A DNA stretch of 28,408 bases. Source: DAOTTI01 sp034437795. Its GTDB lineage: Bacteria; Chloroflexota; UBA11872; UBA12225. The position numbers and the translations under genes were made by a program. The notes beneath the pieces were generated by a model. It was not told where the DNA came from and searched no databases. It worked only from the letters and a program-made list of their open reading frames with translations. Shown here one piece after another: positions 1 to 7,641 of the stretch. Location of the stretch: NCBI GenBank assembly GCA_034437795.1, contig DAOTTI010000130.1, positions 1-28,408 of the forward strand. The letters are read 5' to 3'. Each line of letters begins with the position of its first letter. Within the stretch, counting starts at the first letter, position 1.

Positions 1-2
1 CC

Positions 3-1022
3 AGCGCGAACGAGCCGATCGATCCATCCGAGATCACGCCAGAGCACATCAACCGCAACCGCCGCTGGTTCATGCGCCGGGCCGTGCGTGGCGCGGGCGC
101 GCTCGGCGCCGCCGCGGCCCTCGCGGCCAGCGCCTGCGCCCCCGGCCGGACGGGTGAAGGCGCGCTGAACCCGCGCTTCCTGGCCGGCGCTGAGCCGGAG
201 CCCGGCGACGAGAGCGCCGGCGCGGGGCGCGCCGCTGACACGGGCGTGGAAGGCGCGCCGGACACGCCCAACACCTTCGAGGCCATCACCAACTACAACA
301 ACTACTACGAGTTCTCCCCTGATAAGGAAGCGCCGGCGCGCCTGGCAAGGACCTTCAAGACCTCCCCCTGGACCGTCGCCGTGGGTGGGCTGGTCCACAA
401 GCCCAGGACTTACACCATCGAAGAGCTCCTGGAGCGCTTCCCGCAGGAGGAGCGCATCTATCGCCTGCGCTGCGTCGAAGGTTGGTCGATGGTTATCCCC
501 TGGCGCGGGTTCCCCCTACAGAAGCTCCTGGACGACGTGGAGCCGGCGTCGGACGCCAAGTTCGTGCGCTTTGAGACGGTGATGCGCCCGGAGGAGATGC
601 CGGGCCAGCGCAGCAGCGCCGGCGGGGTCTATCGCTGGCCCTACGTGGAGGGGCTGCGCCTGGATGAAGCCCTCCACGACCTCACCCTCCTGGTCACCGG
701 CCTGTACGGCAAGCCCCTGCCGCCCCAGAACGGCGCCCCCCTCCGGCTGGCCGTGCCCTGGAAGTATGGCTTCAAGAGTGTGAAGGCCATCGTCAAGATC
801 GACCTCGTGGATAAGCAGCCGACTACTTTCTGGATGGCGGCGGCGCCCCATGAGTACGGCTTCTACGCGAACGTCAATCCGGACGTGCCCCACCCGCGCT
901 GGTCGCAGGCCACGGAGCGGCGCATTGGCGAGCTGCGCCGGCGTAAGACGCTCCCCTTCAACGGCTACGCCCCTCAGGTGGCCCACCTCTACGCCGGCAT
1001 GGACCTGAGGAAGAACTTTTAA
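3..1022 (+). CDS. msrP: MsrP, molybdopterin catalytic subunit of periplasmic methionine sulfoxide reductase (5' partial)
   Basis: Catalytic subunit of the MsrPQ system, which reduces methionine sulfoxide in exported proteins using a molybdenum-molybdopterin cofactor. The frame is open to the window edge. The residues before the first ATG (position 72) read SEITPEHINRNRRWF, matching the usual MsrP N-terminus ahead of a Tat signal, so the true start lies upstream. A twin-arginine and Ala-rich signal region follows (MRRAVRGAGALG), ending near an SAC lipobox-like site. The core has the sulfite-oxidase-type motif RLRCVEGWSMVIPWRG; its Cys (codon 471-473) is the expected molybdenum ligand. The C-terminal part with NPDVPHPRWSQATERRIG is also typical. 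The msrQ gene follows after 28 bp on the same strand. A Gly/Asp/Glu-rich spacer of about 35 residues follows the signal region. Identification is from family motifs. Confidence 0.93.
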   Translation, partial: SANEPIDPSEITPEHINRNRRWFMRRAVRGAGALGAAAALAASACAPGRTGEGALNPRFLAGAEPEPGDESAGAGRAADTGVEGAPDTPNTFEAITNYNNYYEFSPDKEAPARLARTFKTSPWTVAVGGLVHKPRTYTIEELLERFPQEERIYRLRCVEGWSMVIPWRGFPLQKLLDDVEPASDAKFVRFETVMRPEEMPGQRSSAGGVYRWPYVEGLRLDEALHDLTLLVTGLYGKPLPPQNGAPLRLAVPWKYGFKSVKAIVKIDLVDKQPTTFWMAAAPHEYGFYANVNPDVPHPRWSQATERRIGELRRRKTLPFNGYAPQVAHLYAGMDLRKNF

Positions 1023-1024
1023 AA

Positions 1025-1121
1025 GAATGAAGAAGGACGAATGAAGAAGGATGGAAAAGGATGAGGCGCGCCGCCGCACACAGGCCACCACTTCTTCCTT
1101 TTCCCTTTTTCCTTCTTCATT
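1025..1121. repeat. Imperfect inverted repeat between msrP and the msrQ core, with a short direct repeat
   Basis: The 13-mer GAATGAAGAAGGA occurs at 1025-1037 and again at 1039-1051 (period 14). The second copy plus following bases (1040-1060) is roughly complementary to 1097-1121, which reads CCTTTTCCC...TTCTTCATT, with about four unpaired bases. In the mRNA this could form a long purine/pyrimidine stem that would occlude the ATG at 1051. Confidence 0.6.
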
Positions 1122-1785
1122 ACTGCACAGCCTCTGGCTCCGCCTCGCCGTGCACATGGGAGCCCTGGTGCCCCTGGCGCAGCTCCTGTGGGACGGCACC
1201 CACCACCAGCTTACGGTCAACCCCATTCAAGAGATCACTGTCCGTACGGGCAAGACGGCCCTGGTCTTGCTGGTCCTGACGCTCGCCTGCACGCCGGTGA
1301 GCACGGTGCTGGGCTGGAAGCCGGCCCTGCTGGTCCGCCGTACGTTGGGCCTGTACGCCTTCTTCTACGCCAGCCTCCACTTCCTCACCTTCACCGTCCT
1401 GGATTACGGCCTGGACTGGGCGCTGATCCAGCAGGCGATTGTGGAAAAGCGCTTCGTCCTGGCCGGGTTCGCCGCCTTCCTGGCCCTGGTGCCCCTGGCC
1501 CTCACCTCCACCAAAGGATGGATGCGCCGCCTGGGGAAACACTGGAAACGCCTGCACCGGCTGGTCTACGTCGCCGCCCTGCTGGCCATCGTGCACTACG
1601 TCTGGCTGGTCAAGGCCGACGTGCGCAAGCCGCTCCTGTACGGGGCTATCGTGGTCGCGCTCCTGGCGCTGCGCCTCCCCCAGGTGAGGCGCGCGCTGGT
1701 TCGGGCGCGCTACCGGCGCGCCCGGCGCCCGCGGCGGGCCCGCGCCGCTCCGCTGGGCGCGGAGCTGCTCCGGCGGCACTACTGA
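1051..1785 (+). CDS. msrQ: MsrQ, heme-binding membrane subunit of the MsrPQ system
   Basis: Integral membrane b-type cytochrome of the ferric reductase-like family that passes electrons from the quinone pool or flavins to MsrP. Several hydrophobic segments are visible, and the conserved pieces LASLHFLTF-type (YASLHFLTFTV) and KRLHRLVYVAALLAIVHYVWLVKAD contain the histidines expected for heme binding. It lies directly after msrP. The start is uncertain: the ATG at 1051 has a purine run immediately adjacent rather than at normal spacing, and the first 22 or so residues (Ser/Thr/Phe-rich) come from an imperfect inverted repeat (1025-1121). Homology to MsrQ begins only near LHSLWLRLAVHMG, so a downstream non-ATG start near 1120-1150 is possible. 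The C-terminus is an Arg/Ala-rich basic tail. Confidence 0.9.
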   Translation: MEKDEARRRTQATTSSFSLFPSSLLHSLWLRLAVHMGALVPLAQLLWDGTHHQLTVNPIQEITVRTGKTALVLLVLTLACTPVSTVLGWKPALLVRRTLGLYAFFYASLHFLTFTVLDYGLDWALIQQAIVEKRFVLAGFAAFLALVPLALTSTKGWMRRLGKHWKRLHRLVYVAALLAIVHYVWLVKADVRKPLLYGAIVVALLALRLPQVRRALVRARYRRARRPRRARAAPLGAELLRRHY

Positions 1786-1927
1786 GACAACTGGGGTAGC
1801 TGCCCCGCGCGCGCGCCACCGCTACAGTACACTCCAGCCAGACGTTGTGCCGTGTGGCGCCGCTTGATTGCCGCCGCGACGCCGTGAGGCGTGGTAGAGG
1901 CTCGCAACGGGGCCAGGCAGGGGTGCC

Positions 1928-3358
1928 GTGCAGGAGCTAGCTCTCTACCAGGAGATCGTGAACAACTCCCTGGCCGCCCTGGGCGCGAGGTTCGTCAATC
2001 TCTCGGGCTTCGACCGCGAGCGGCAGGAGATCTTCACTGTGGCCTGGGCCGGTGGCCCCCGCCACCTGCTCCAGCAGACGATCGTGGCCTGCCGGCAGCT
2101 CATTCCGGGCTTCGACCTCACGCGGCTTCGCATCGGCGTGGACGCGAACCCCCACCTCCGCGCGATCCACGTCGAAGGCCTGACCGTGCTCGCCCCATTC
2201 GAGGCGGTGGCAGAGGGCACGACCGATCCGCGCCTGGTCGCTGCGGCCCGCCGCGTCCTGGGCCTGCAGTACACCCTTGCCGTTCCCCTCAAGCTCAGGC
2301 ACAGCGTCGCCGGATCCATCGCCTTCCATGGCCCGCGCCGCTTTGGCAGCGCGGCCCGCCGTACCGCGGAGGCCTTCGCCCGCCAGGCGGCGCTGACGCT
2401 GGAGAATACGCGCCTCTCCCTGTTGCAGCGCAGCCAGCTGGAGGAGCTGGCGCGCTCGCGCGAGGAGATCGCGCGCCACGCCGCGGAGCTCGCCCGGTCG
2501 CGCCAGCGCCTGACCGAGGCCGAGGAGCGCCTGCGCCGCAACGTGGCGGAGTTCCTCCACGGCCGCGTCCAGACGCAGCTCCTGGTCGTCTGGCACCAGT
2601 TCAAGGAGGTCAGCCGCCTCTGGGACACCGATCCGGCGCGGGCCCGCGCCCTGCTGGAACAGAGCACGGAGCGCCTGGACGAGATCCGCGAGCAGGAGCT
2701 CCGCAAGGCCAGCCACCTGCTCCATCCGTCCATCATCCGCATGGGGCTGGTCCCCGCCGTCCGCTCGCTCGCCGCCCGCTTCACCGATCCGCTGCGCGTG
2801 CAGGTGCATGTCGGCCAGGACCTGGTCCGGCTCGATGACCCGCTGGAGAACCGGCTGCCGGAGCCGGTGCGCCTAGCCGCCTACCGCGTGATCGAGGAGG
2901 CCATCGCCAACGCCATCCGCCACGGGCAGGCCAGCGTCGTCGACGTCTGGCTCTGCGTGGAGCACCCCGACAGCCAGGGAACCGTGTCCCACCTGTCCGT
3001 GCGCATCGAAGATAACGGGCGGGGGTTCGACGTGGCCACCTTGCAGCCCGGCCTCGGGCTGAGCAGCGTCGCCGGACGTGTGGAGCAGCTCGACGGGTCC
3101 TGGGAGATCGACAGTACCCCCGGAAAGGGGACGACGCTCTCGGTCCGCCTGCCGCTCCGCGGCATTACCCCTCCTTCTGCCCGCCCCCTCTCCCGCATCT
3201 CCTCGCCGCCCGCCGGCCACGCCGCCCGCCGCCCGGCGCGCACGGCGCCCGACCTCGAACCCGACGTCGATGGCAGCATCCTCCAGGATCTGACCTCCGG
3301 CGGGTCGCTGCCCGCCACCGACCACATCCCCTCACCCTCCAGTAGAGGGACAGGGTGA
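1928..3358 (+). CDS. GAF-domain sensor histidine kinase (HisKA_3 type)
   Basis: Probable soluble two-component kinase. Residues about 25-165 look like a GAF sensory domain (…AVPLKLRHSVAGSIAFHG…). A charged heptad-rich coiled coil follows (about 170-205), then the dimerisation/phosphoacceptor helix EFLHGRVQTQLL with His211 as the likely phosphorylation site. The HATPase_c domain shows the N box (EEAIANAIRH, Asn328), the G1 box EDNGRGFD (Asp362) and the G2 box GLGLSSVAGRV. There is no transmembrane segment and no response regulator gene in the window. The start is a GTG at 1928. After the kinase domain (about residue 412) comes a 65-residue Pro/Arg/Ala-rich tail. Its last residues (SPSSRGTG, then stop) are encoded by a copy of the dispersed palindromic repeat, so the native C-terminus may have been altered. 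Confidence 0.88.
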   Translation: MQELALYQEIVNNSLAALGARFVNLSGFDRERQEIFTVAWAGGPRHLLQQTIVACRQLIPGFDLTRLRIGVDANPHLRAIHVEGLTVLAPFEAVAEGTTDPRLVAAARRVLGLQYTLAVPLKLRHSVAGSIAFHGPRRFGSAARRTAEAFARQAALTLENTRLSLLQRSQLEELARSREEIARHAAELARSRQRLTEAEERLRRNVAEFLHGRVQTQLLVVWHQFKEVSRLWDTDPARARALLEQSTERLDEIREQELRKASHLLHPSIIRMGLVPAVRSLAARFTDPLRVQVHVGQDLVRLDDPLENRLPEPVRLAAYRVIEEAIANAIRHGQASVVDVWLCVEHPDSQGTVSHLSVRIEDNGRGFDVATLQPGLGLSSVAGRVEQLDGSWEIDSTPGKGTTLSVRLPLRGITPPSARPLSRISSPPAGHAARRPARTAPDLEPDVDGSILQDLTSGGSLPATDHIPSPSSRGTG

Positions 3359-3481
3359 GGGCTGTCCCTCCTCCCTCTAGGCGAGGGTAAGGGCTGTCCC
3401 CTCTCCCAAAGGGAGAGGGTGAGGGCCCCGCTTGGAAGAAGGTCCCCTCCCTCGCTACTCGCTACTCGCTACTCGCTACTC
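3327..3481. repeat. Composite dispersed repeat: palindromic units plus CTCGCTA heptamer array
   Basis: Three units with a CCCTC…GAGGG palindrome and GGGTGAGGG or GGGTAAGGG tail fill 3327-3429; the clearest is CCTCTCCCAAAGGGAGAGG at 3400-3418. They are followed at 3451-3481 by about four tandem heptamers of CTCGCTA. The block lies between the convergent histidine kinase and fucosidase genes, and its first unit is read as the C-terminus of the kinase. Confidence 0.8.
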
Positions 3482-3508
3482 CGGACCAGGCCGAGCTGAG
3501 GCCTCCCT

Positions 3509-4846
3509 CTACCAGGACGCTGGTTCCAGCACGATCACTGTGTCGATCGGGTCAGGGGCGGAGACAGGGCCCTGGATCGTCAGGCTGCCGTCGCCGCCCC
3601 GAGCGGTGCGCAGACGCGTCCCATCCCGCAGCAGGAAGGCGCTCGCTGCCAGGAGATCCCCCTGCGCCCGCCGCCCGCTCTGGCCGCCCCCGCCCAGCTG
3701 CCCCACCGCCGGCAGACGGATCTCGCCGCCGGCGGGCCAATCGAAGACGTGCAGGTAGAGCCTGCCCGCGCCCCCCGCAGCCGCGCGCTTGACGGTCGTC
3801 CGGCACCAGCCCAGTCCCTGCAGCGGCCCCGGCCGCGTGCCGTACACCGCCTCCCCGTTCACGTCCAGCCACTCCCCCATCGCCAGCAGCCGCTCCACGC
3901 TCGGCTGTGGAATGACCCCCTCCGCCGTGGGCCCGACGTTGAGCAGGTAGTTGCCGCCCTTGCTCGCGATGTCCACCAGCTTGCGGATCAGGTCCCGCGG
4001 CGCCTTCCAGTTCTCATCGTAGTACTTGTAGCCCCAGGTGTCGTTGATCGTAGCTGGCGTCTCCCAGTCCTGGTCCACCAGCCGCTCGGGGATGACGTTA
4101 TCCCGCGCCTCGGCGTAGTCGCCCAGGCCGTTCCCGATGCGCCCGTTCACCAGACAACCGGGCTGCAGGTTGTGCACCAGGTCCACTAGCTCCTTGCTCT
4201 GCTGGAAGGAGATGCGCCGCGGCGTATCGAACCAGATCACGCTGATCGGGCCGTAATTCGTGAGCAGCTCGCGCACCTGCGGCTTGACGTAATGCTCGAT
4301 GTACCCGTCGAAGTCCTTCGTCGCCTCGTCGTAGTCCCAGTCGTTGCCGTCTCCGCCGGGATGGTGCCAGTCCTGGGTCTGCGAATAGTAGAAGCCAAGC
4401 CGGACCCCCTGGCGCGCGCACTCCGCAGCCAGCTCCTTCAAGGGGTCGCGCCCAAAGGGCGTGGCGTCCACGATGTTGTAGGTCGTCACGCTCGACTTGA
4501 ACAGGCAGAACCCATCGTGGTGCTTGGCCGTGATCACCAGGTACTTCTGGCCGGCCCGCCTGGCCAGCGAGACCCACTCGGCGGCGTCAAACTTCACCGG
4601 ATTGAACTGCCGCGCCAGCTGCTCGTATTCCTTCACCGGAATGCGGGCGCGGTACATGATCCACTCGCCAATGCCGGGGATGCGCTCCCCCTTCCACTCC
4701 CCGGCGGCGATGGCGTACAGGCCCCAGTGGATGAACATGCCGAACTTGGCGTCGCGAAACCAGTCCAGGCGCGGATCGTGGCGGGCGTCCGGCCGCTGGC
4801 GAGACGACTCGCGAATGGGTCCTTCGTCGGTTGCCGTTGCTGCCAT
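3509..4846 (-). CDS. Alpha-L-fucosidase (glycoside hydrolase family 29)
   Basis: 445-residue hydrolase predicted to release terminal alpha-L-fucose from glycans by a retaining mechanism. Family features in order are: DPRLDWFRDAKFGMFIHWGLYAI near the N-terminus, ITAKHHDGFCLFKS, GVRLGFYYSQTQDWHHP, the nucleophile strand SVIWFDTPRR (Asp207), and GGNYLLNVGPTAEG before a C-terminal beta-domain. The frame stays open 175 codons further upstream, but that part is antisense to the neighbouring dehydrogenase. The ATG at 4846 is preceded by GAGGAG at normal spacing and begins MAATATDEGP just before the conserved core. No signal peptide is seen, so it is probably cytoplasmic and would act on imported fuco-oligosaccharides. 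It is divergent from an MDR dehydrogenase, 111 bp apart. The exact sugar specificity is inferred from the family. Confidence 0.9.
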   Translation of the reverse strand: MAATATDEGPIRESSRQRPDARHDPRLDWFRDAKFGMFIHWGLYAIAAGEWKGERIPGIGEWIMYRARIPVKEYEQLARQFNPVKFDAAEWVSLARRAGQKYLVITAKHHDGFCLFKSSVTTYNIVDATPFGRDPLKELAAECARQGVRLGFYYSQTQDWHHPGGDGNDWDYDEATKDFDGYIEHYVKPQVRELLTNYGPISVIWFDTPRRISFQQSKELVDLVHNLQPGCLVNGRIGNGLGDYAEARDNVIPERLVDQDWETPATINDTWGYKYYDENWKAPRDLIRKLVDIASKGGNYLLNVGPTAEGVIPQPSVERLLAMGEWLDVNGEAVYGTRPGPLQGLGWCRTTVKRAAAGGAGRLYLHVFDWPAGGEIRLPAVGQLGGGGQSGRRAQGDLLAASAFLLRDGTRLRTARGGDGSLTIQGPVSAPDPIDTVIVLEPASW

Positions 4847-4863
4847 TGACGTGCTCCTCGTGC

Positions 4864-4920
4864 GCTCGTACGTTGAAATCTGCTGGTAAGTCAGGAGGGT
4901 GGCGTGGGAGAATCGTACGC
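4864..4920. promoter_or_regulatory. Divergent intergenic region with two CGTACG palindromes (candidate operator pair)
   Basis: The hexamer TCGTACG occurs at 4866-4872 and again at 4913-4919, in the 111-bp gap between the divergent fucosidase and dehydrogenase starts. The second copy read on the minus strand is TTGCGTACGAT, partly like the first. No convincing -35/-10 pair was found. The operator idea is speculative. Confidence 0.25.
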
Positions 4921-4957
4921 AACGGCGGACACGACGAGAACACGGACGAGGACAGGA

Positions 4958-6037
4958 ATGAAGGCAGCGCGGCTCCATGCCCCGCGGGACGTGCGCGTGG
5001 AAGACATCCCCGCCCCCGAGCCGGGGCCGGGCATGGCCCTGGTGCGCACACGTGCGGTCGGCCTCTGCGGCTCCGACCTGCACTACTACCGTGAAGGGCG
5101 CATCGGCGATAGCCTGGCGGCGCAGCCCCTGGTGCTGGGCCACGAGTTCTCGGCCGACGTGGTCGCGCTCGGGCCGGGCCTGGACCGCGATAGCGAGACG
5201 CCCCTGCGTCCGGGCATGGCCGTGGCCGTGGATCCGGCCATCCCCTGCGGCGCGTGCGAGCACTGCCTGGCCGGCCCCCCCAACGTCTGTCCGCGCGTCC
5301 GCTTTGCCGGCACGCCGCCGACCGACGGCGCCCTCCAGGAGTACCTGGCCTGGCCGGCGCACCTGCTCCATCCCTTGCCGGCGGGGATGAGCGCGGACGT
5401 GGGGGCGCTACTCGAGCCTCTGGGAGTGGCCATCCATGCCCTCGACCTGGCCAGGGTCCGGCTGGCGGATACCGTGGCCGTGCTGGGTGCGGGGCCGATC
5501 GGCCTGCTGGCCATCCGCCTGGCCAACCTCTCCGGGGCGGTGCGCGTCTTCGCCACGGACGTCCTGCCGGAGCGGGTGGCCGCTGCCCGAGCCTTTGGCG
5601 CGCATGACGCGATCCTGACCTCCAGCGCCGCCGGCGCCTCCAGTCGCGGCGCGCTCGCCGCCGACCCCGTGGCCTGGGTTCGAGAGCGCACCGGCGGGCG
5701 CGGCGTCGATGTCGTGATCGAGTGTGCGGGCGCCGACGAGACCCCGCGCCAGGCGGTGGAGATGGCGCGGCCGGGCGGCACCGTCGTCCTGGTGGGCATC
5801 CCGTCCGACGACCGGGTGGAGTTCGGCGCCGCCCAGGCGCGGCGCAAAGGCTTGACCATCAAGCTCTGCCGGCGGATGAGGCACGTCTATCCGCGCGCCA
5901 TCGCCCTGGTGCAGGCCGGGCTCGTGGACCTCCCGCGGCTGGTAAGCCACCGCTTCCGGCTGGAAGACGCCCCGCGCGCCTTCCAGGTCCTCGATCAGGG
6001 CGACGGCGGCGTGCTCAAGGCCGTCATAGAGTGCTAA
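4958..6037 (+). CDS. Zinc-dependent medium-chain dehydrogenase, sorbitol/L-iditol dehydrogenase-like
   Basis: 359-residue MDR enzyme expected to oxidise a polyol or sugar hydroxyl with NAD(P)+. Visible motifs are the catalytic zinc ligands GLCGSDLHYY (Cys) and LGHEFSADV (His, Glu), the four-cysteine structural zinc loop CGACEHCLAGPPNVC, the Rossmann motif VAVLGAGPIGLLAI, and GVDVVIECAGADET. The frame extends back to 4904, but MKAARLHAPRDVRVEDIP is the standard MDR N-terminus, so the ATG at 4958 was chosen; it has a GAGGACAGGA purine stretch just upstream. It is divergent from the fucosidase, which suggests it could act on the released fucose or a related sugar. That substrate is inference; family members differ in specificity. 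Confidence 0.88.
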   Translation: MKAARLHAPRDVRVEDIPAPEPGPGMALVRTRAVGLCGSDLHYYREGRIGDSLAAQPLVLGHEFSADVVALGPGLDRDSETPLRPGMAVAVDPAIPCGACEHCLAGPPNVCPRVRFAGTPPTDGALQEYLAWPAHLLHPLPAGMSADVGALLEPLGVAIHALDLARVRLADTVAVLGAGPIGLLAIRLANLSGAVRVFATDVLPERVAAARAFGAHDAILTSSAAGASSRGALAADPVAWVRERTGGRGVDVVIECAGADETPRQAVEMARPGGTVVLVGIPSDDRVEFGAAQARRKGLTIKLCRRMRHVYPRAIALVQAGLVDLPRLVSHRFRLEDAPRAFQVLDQGDGGVLKAVIEC

Positions 6038-6097
6038 AGCCCGTCCTCGTCTTCCCACCCCAGCCCCAATCGTCACAGTCTCCTAACCGCCGAGAGG

Positions 6098-6260
6098 TCC
6101 CCTCTCCCTGTGGGAGAGGGTTAGGGGACCACCCCCACCGCGCTGGCGGTGCGACACGCCCCCTCTCCCTGTGGGAGAGCGTTAGGGTGAGGGCTCCCTC
6201 CTCGCTCGTCGCCACTCGCCACTCGCTACTCGCCACTCGGCCCTCGCCACTCGCTACTCC
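6098..6260. repeat. Composite dispersed repeat: two palindromic units plus heptamer array
   Basis: Two nearly identical units CCTCTCCCTGTGGGAGAG with GGTTAGGG-type tails lie at about 6098-6127 and 6159-6193. About eight degenerate heptamers of CTCGCCA/CTCGCTA follow (6207-6260). The array runs into the end of the minus-strand Asp-box gene and supplies its TAG stop at 6254-6256. The block separates two convergent genes. Confidence 0.8.
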
Positions 6261-7321
6261 ACGTCGGTCACGGCCAGGCCCTGCACGTGCTGGGTGAGAT
6301 AGCGCGCGGGCCAGGGCACCGGCAGGCGCTCCCAGGTGCGGCCGGCATCCGCAGAACGAAAGACGCCCTTGTTCGACGCGGCGTAGACGACGCCCGGCTC
6401 CGTGTGGTTGGTGGCCAGCACGTAGATGACGGTGCCCTCAGGCTCCGGCAGCCCGTCGCGCGCCTCCTGCCAGCGGCCCTCAGCTTCGCCCCCATGGCGG
6501 TAATACAGGGTCGAGTTGGCTACCTGCGGGTCATGGGCCTGGCGGGGCGTGAACGAGCCAGAGTAGACCACGCGCTCTGGATCGCCTGGATCGACCGCCA
6601 CGCTCCACCCGTAGGCGTGGCGGATGCCCTCGCCGGCCGCATACCAGCTAGCGCCACCGTCGTCGCTCTGCATCAGCGCCTTTCCCTGCCCGCCCATACC
6701 GTCCGCTGCCGGAGCGTAGATGCGCCCCGGCGCGCGGTCGTGCGTGGCCAGGGTGTGGGCGTCGCGCGGGCCGCCGGGCTTGCGGTCCTCGAAGGTCCGC
6801 CCCCCATCCAGGCTGCGCATCACGCCCCCCTGCTCGATGGCGACGTACAGCCGGCCGGCGACCACGGGATCGAGTTCGATCCAGCGAACGTGGTGGGTGT
6901 ACGGCCGAGGCGGAAAGGACCAGGTCGGGACCGACGGCAGCGCCAGCAGAGCCCTGGCCTCCTCCCAGGTCTCGCCGCCGTCCTCAGAGCGGAAGAGGGC
7001 GCTCGGCTCGGTGCCGGCGTAGAGCACGCCGTACTCCGCGCCGTTCTGCCCCCGCCGCGCCCGTTCCAGTGGGCTGACGGCCACGGCCATGACCTTATCG
7101 TGGGTGATGCCTTCACCCGCCGGCTGCCAGCTCTGGCCGGCATCCTCGCTACGCCACAGGCCCTGGCCGAAGGTGCCGCAGTAGACGCGTTCGGGGCGGA
7201 GCGGGTCATAGGCGAGGCACTGGGTGAGCCGTCCGTCCAGCCTGGTCTCCAGGCGCCAGCCCCCAGCCTGCTGGCTGAACTGCGCCAGGCCATCCTCCAT
7301 GCCAACGTAGATCCGGATCAT
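6254..7321 (-). CDS. Asp-box (BNR) beta-propeller protein, sialidase/YCF48-like fold
   Basis: 355-residue protein made of repeated propeller blades with Asp-box motifs: WRSEDAGQSW, FRSEDGGETW, MRSLDGGRTF, MQSDDGGASW and FRSADAGRTW. These folds occur in sialidases, VPS10-like and photosystem-assembly proteins. No catalytic sialidase arginine triad is evident, so no enzymatic role is claimed. There is no signal peptide. GTG at 7327 is also open, but GAGGAGG sits 5 nt upstream of the ATG at 7321, so that start is preferred. The stop codon lies inside a CTCGCYA heptamer array, so the last residue or two may be repeat-derived. It stands alone between repeat-rich DNA and a toxin-antitoxin remnant. 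Low-specificity family; function unknown. Confidence 0.75.
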   Translation of the reverse strand: MIRIYVGMEDGLAQFSQQAGGWRLETRLDGRLTQCLAYDPLRPERVYCGTFGQGLWRSEDAGQSWQPAGEGITHDKVMAVAVSPLERARRGQNGAEYGVLYAGTEPSALFRSEDGGETWEEARALLALPSVPTWSFPPRPYTHHVRWIELDPVVAGRLYVAIEQGGVMRSLDGGRTFEDRKPGGPRDAHTLATHDRAPGRIYAPAADGMGGQGKALMQSDDGGASWYAAGEGIRHAYGWSVAVDPGDPERVVYSGSFTPRQAHDPQVANSTLYYRHGGEAEGRWQEARDGLPEPEGTVIYVLATNHTEPGVVYAASNKGVFRSADAGRTWERLPVPWPARYLTQHVQGLAVTDVE

Positions 7322-7394
7322 GGCCACCTCCTCGAAGCCGTCGCTCCGCCCTGGGCGCCTATATCAGGCACTCACGCGCTATCCCGCCACGGGC

Positions 7395-7641
7395 CTACCG
7401 CCGGTAGCCCCGCCCACGCGGCAGCACGTGGATCGCGCCACTTTCGTCAAGACGAAACTGCACGCGCCACTCGCCCACGCGGAGCCGGAACTCATCCTCC
7501 GTCCCCCCGTAGGCGCCTGACGTCTCCCTGGTCCGTTTCGGCAAGGCGTTCCACTGCCCGCCCTACACGCTGGGCCACCGCCCGATCCAGGGGCCGCATG
7601 TCCGCCTAGGCTCGCCTGGCCCAGAGAATTGGCCGTGTCAC
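7395..7641 (-). pseudogene. RelE/ParE-like toxin, inactivated by an amber codon and a frameshift
   Basis: Reading starts at GTG 7641, which overlaps the antitoxin stop as GTGA. The translation is VTRPILWARRA, then TAG at 7606-7608, then ADMRPLDRAVAQRVGRAV and ERLAETDQGDVRRLRG. Within the G6 run at 7503-7508 the homology shifts frame to TEDEFRLRVGEWRVQFRL and DESGAIHVLPRGRGYRR, ending at TAG 7395-7397. Together these make a colinear RelE/ParE-fold mRNA interferase of about 81 residues, with the family pieces WARRA, LDRAV, RLRVGEWRV and the final basic GRGYRR. Removing one G restores the second half. Two independent lesions argue for a true pseudogene rather than one sequencing error. It directly follows an intact antitoxin. 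Confidence 0.8.

Noticed and set aside
1793..1806. GGGGTAGCTGCCCC as a terminator after msrQ
   Set aside because: Short stem with a G-T wobble pair and no T tract.
3451..3481. CRISPR-like array from the regularly repeated CTCGCTA motif
   Set aside because: Seven-base units without unique spacers and without cas genes.
4847..5371. N-terminal extension of the fucosidase by 175 codons
   Set aside because: It is antisense to the dehydrogenase, has no fucosidase-like sequence, and ATG 4846 has a good ribosome binding site right before the conserved domain.
6024..6236. Small frame encoding ALTLTLSHRERG-type peptide
   Set aside because: Translation of the palindromic repeat; this peptide recurs wherever the repeat is read in this frame.
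7503..7608. Programmed frameshift or amber readthrough in the toxin gene
   Set aside because: Two separate lesions would both need recoding and no stimulatory structure or rare-codon context is evident; decay is simpler.
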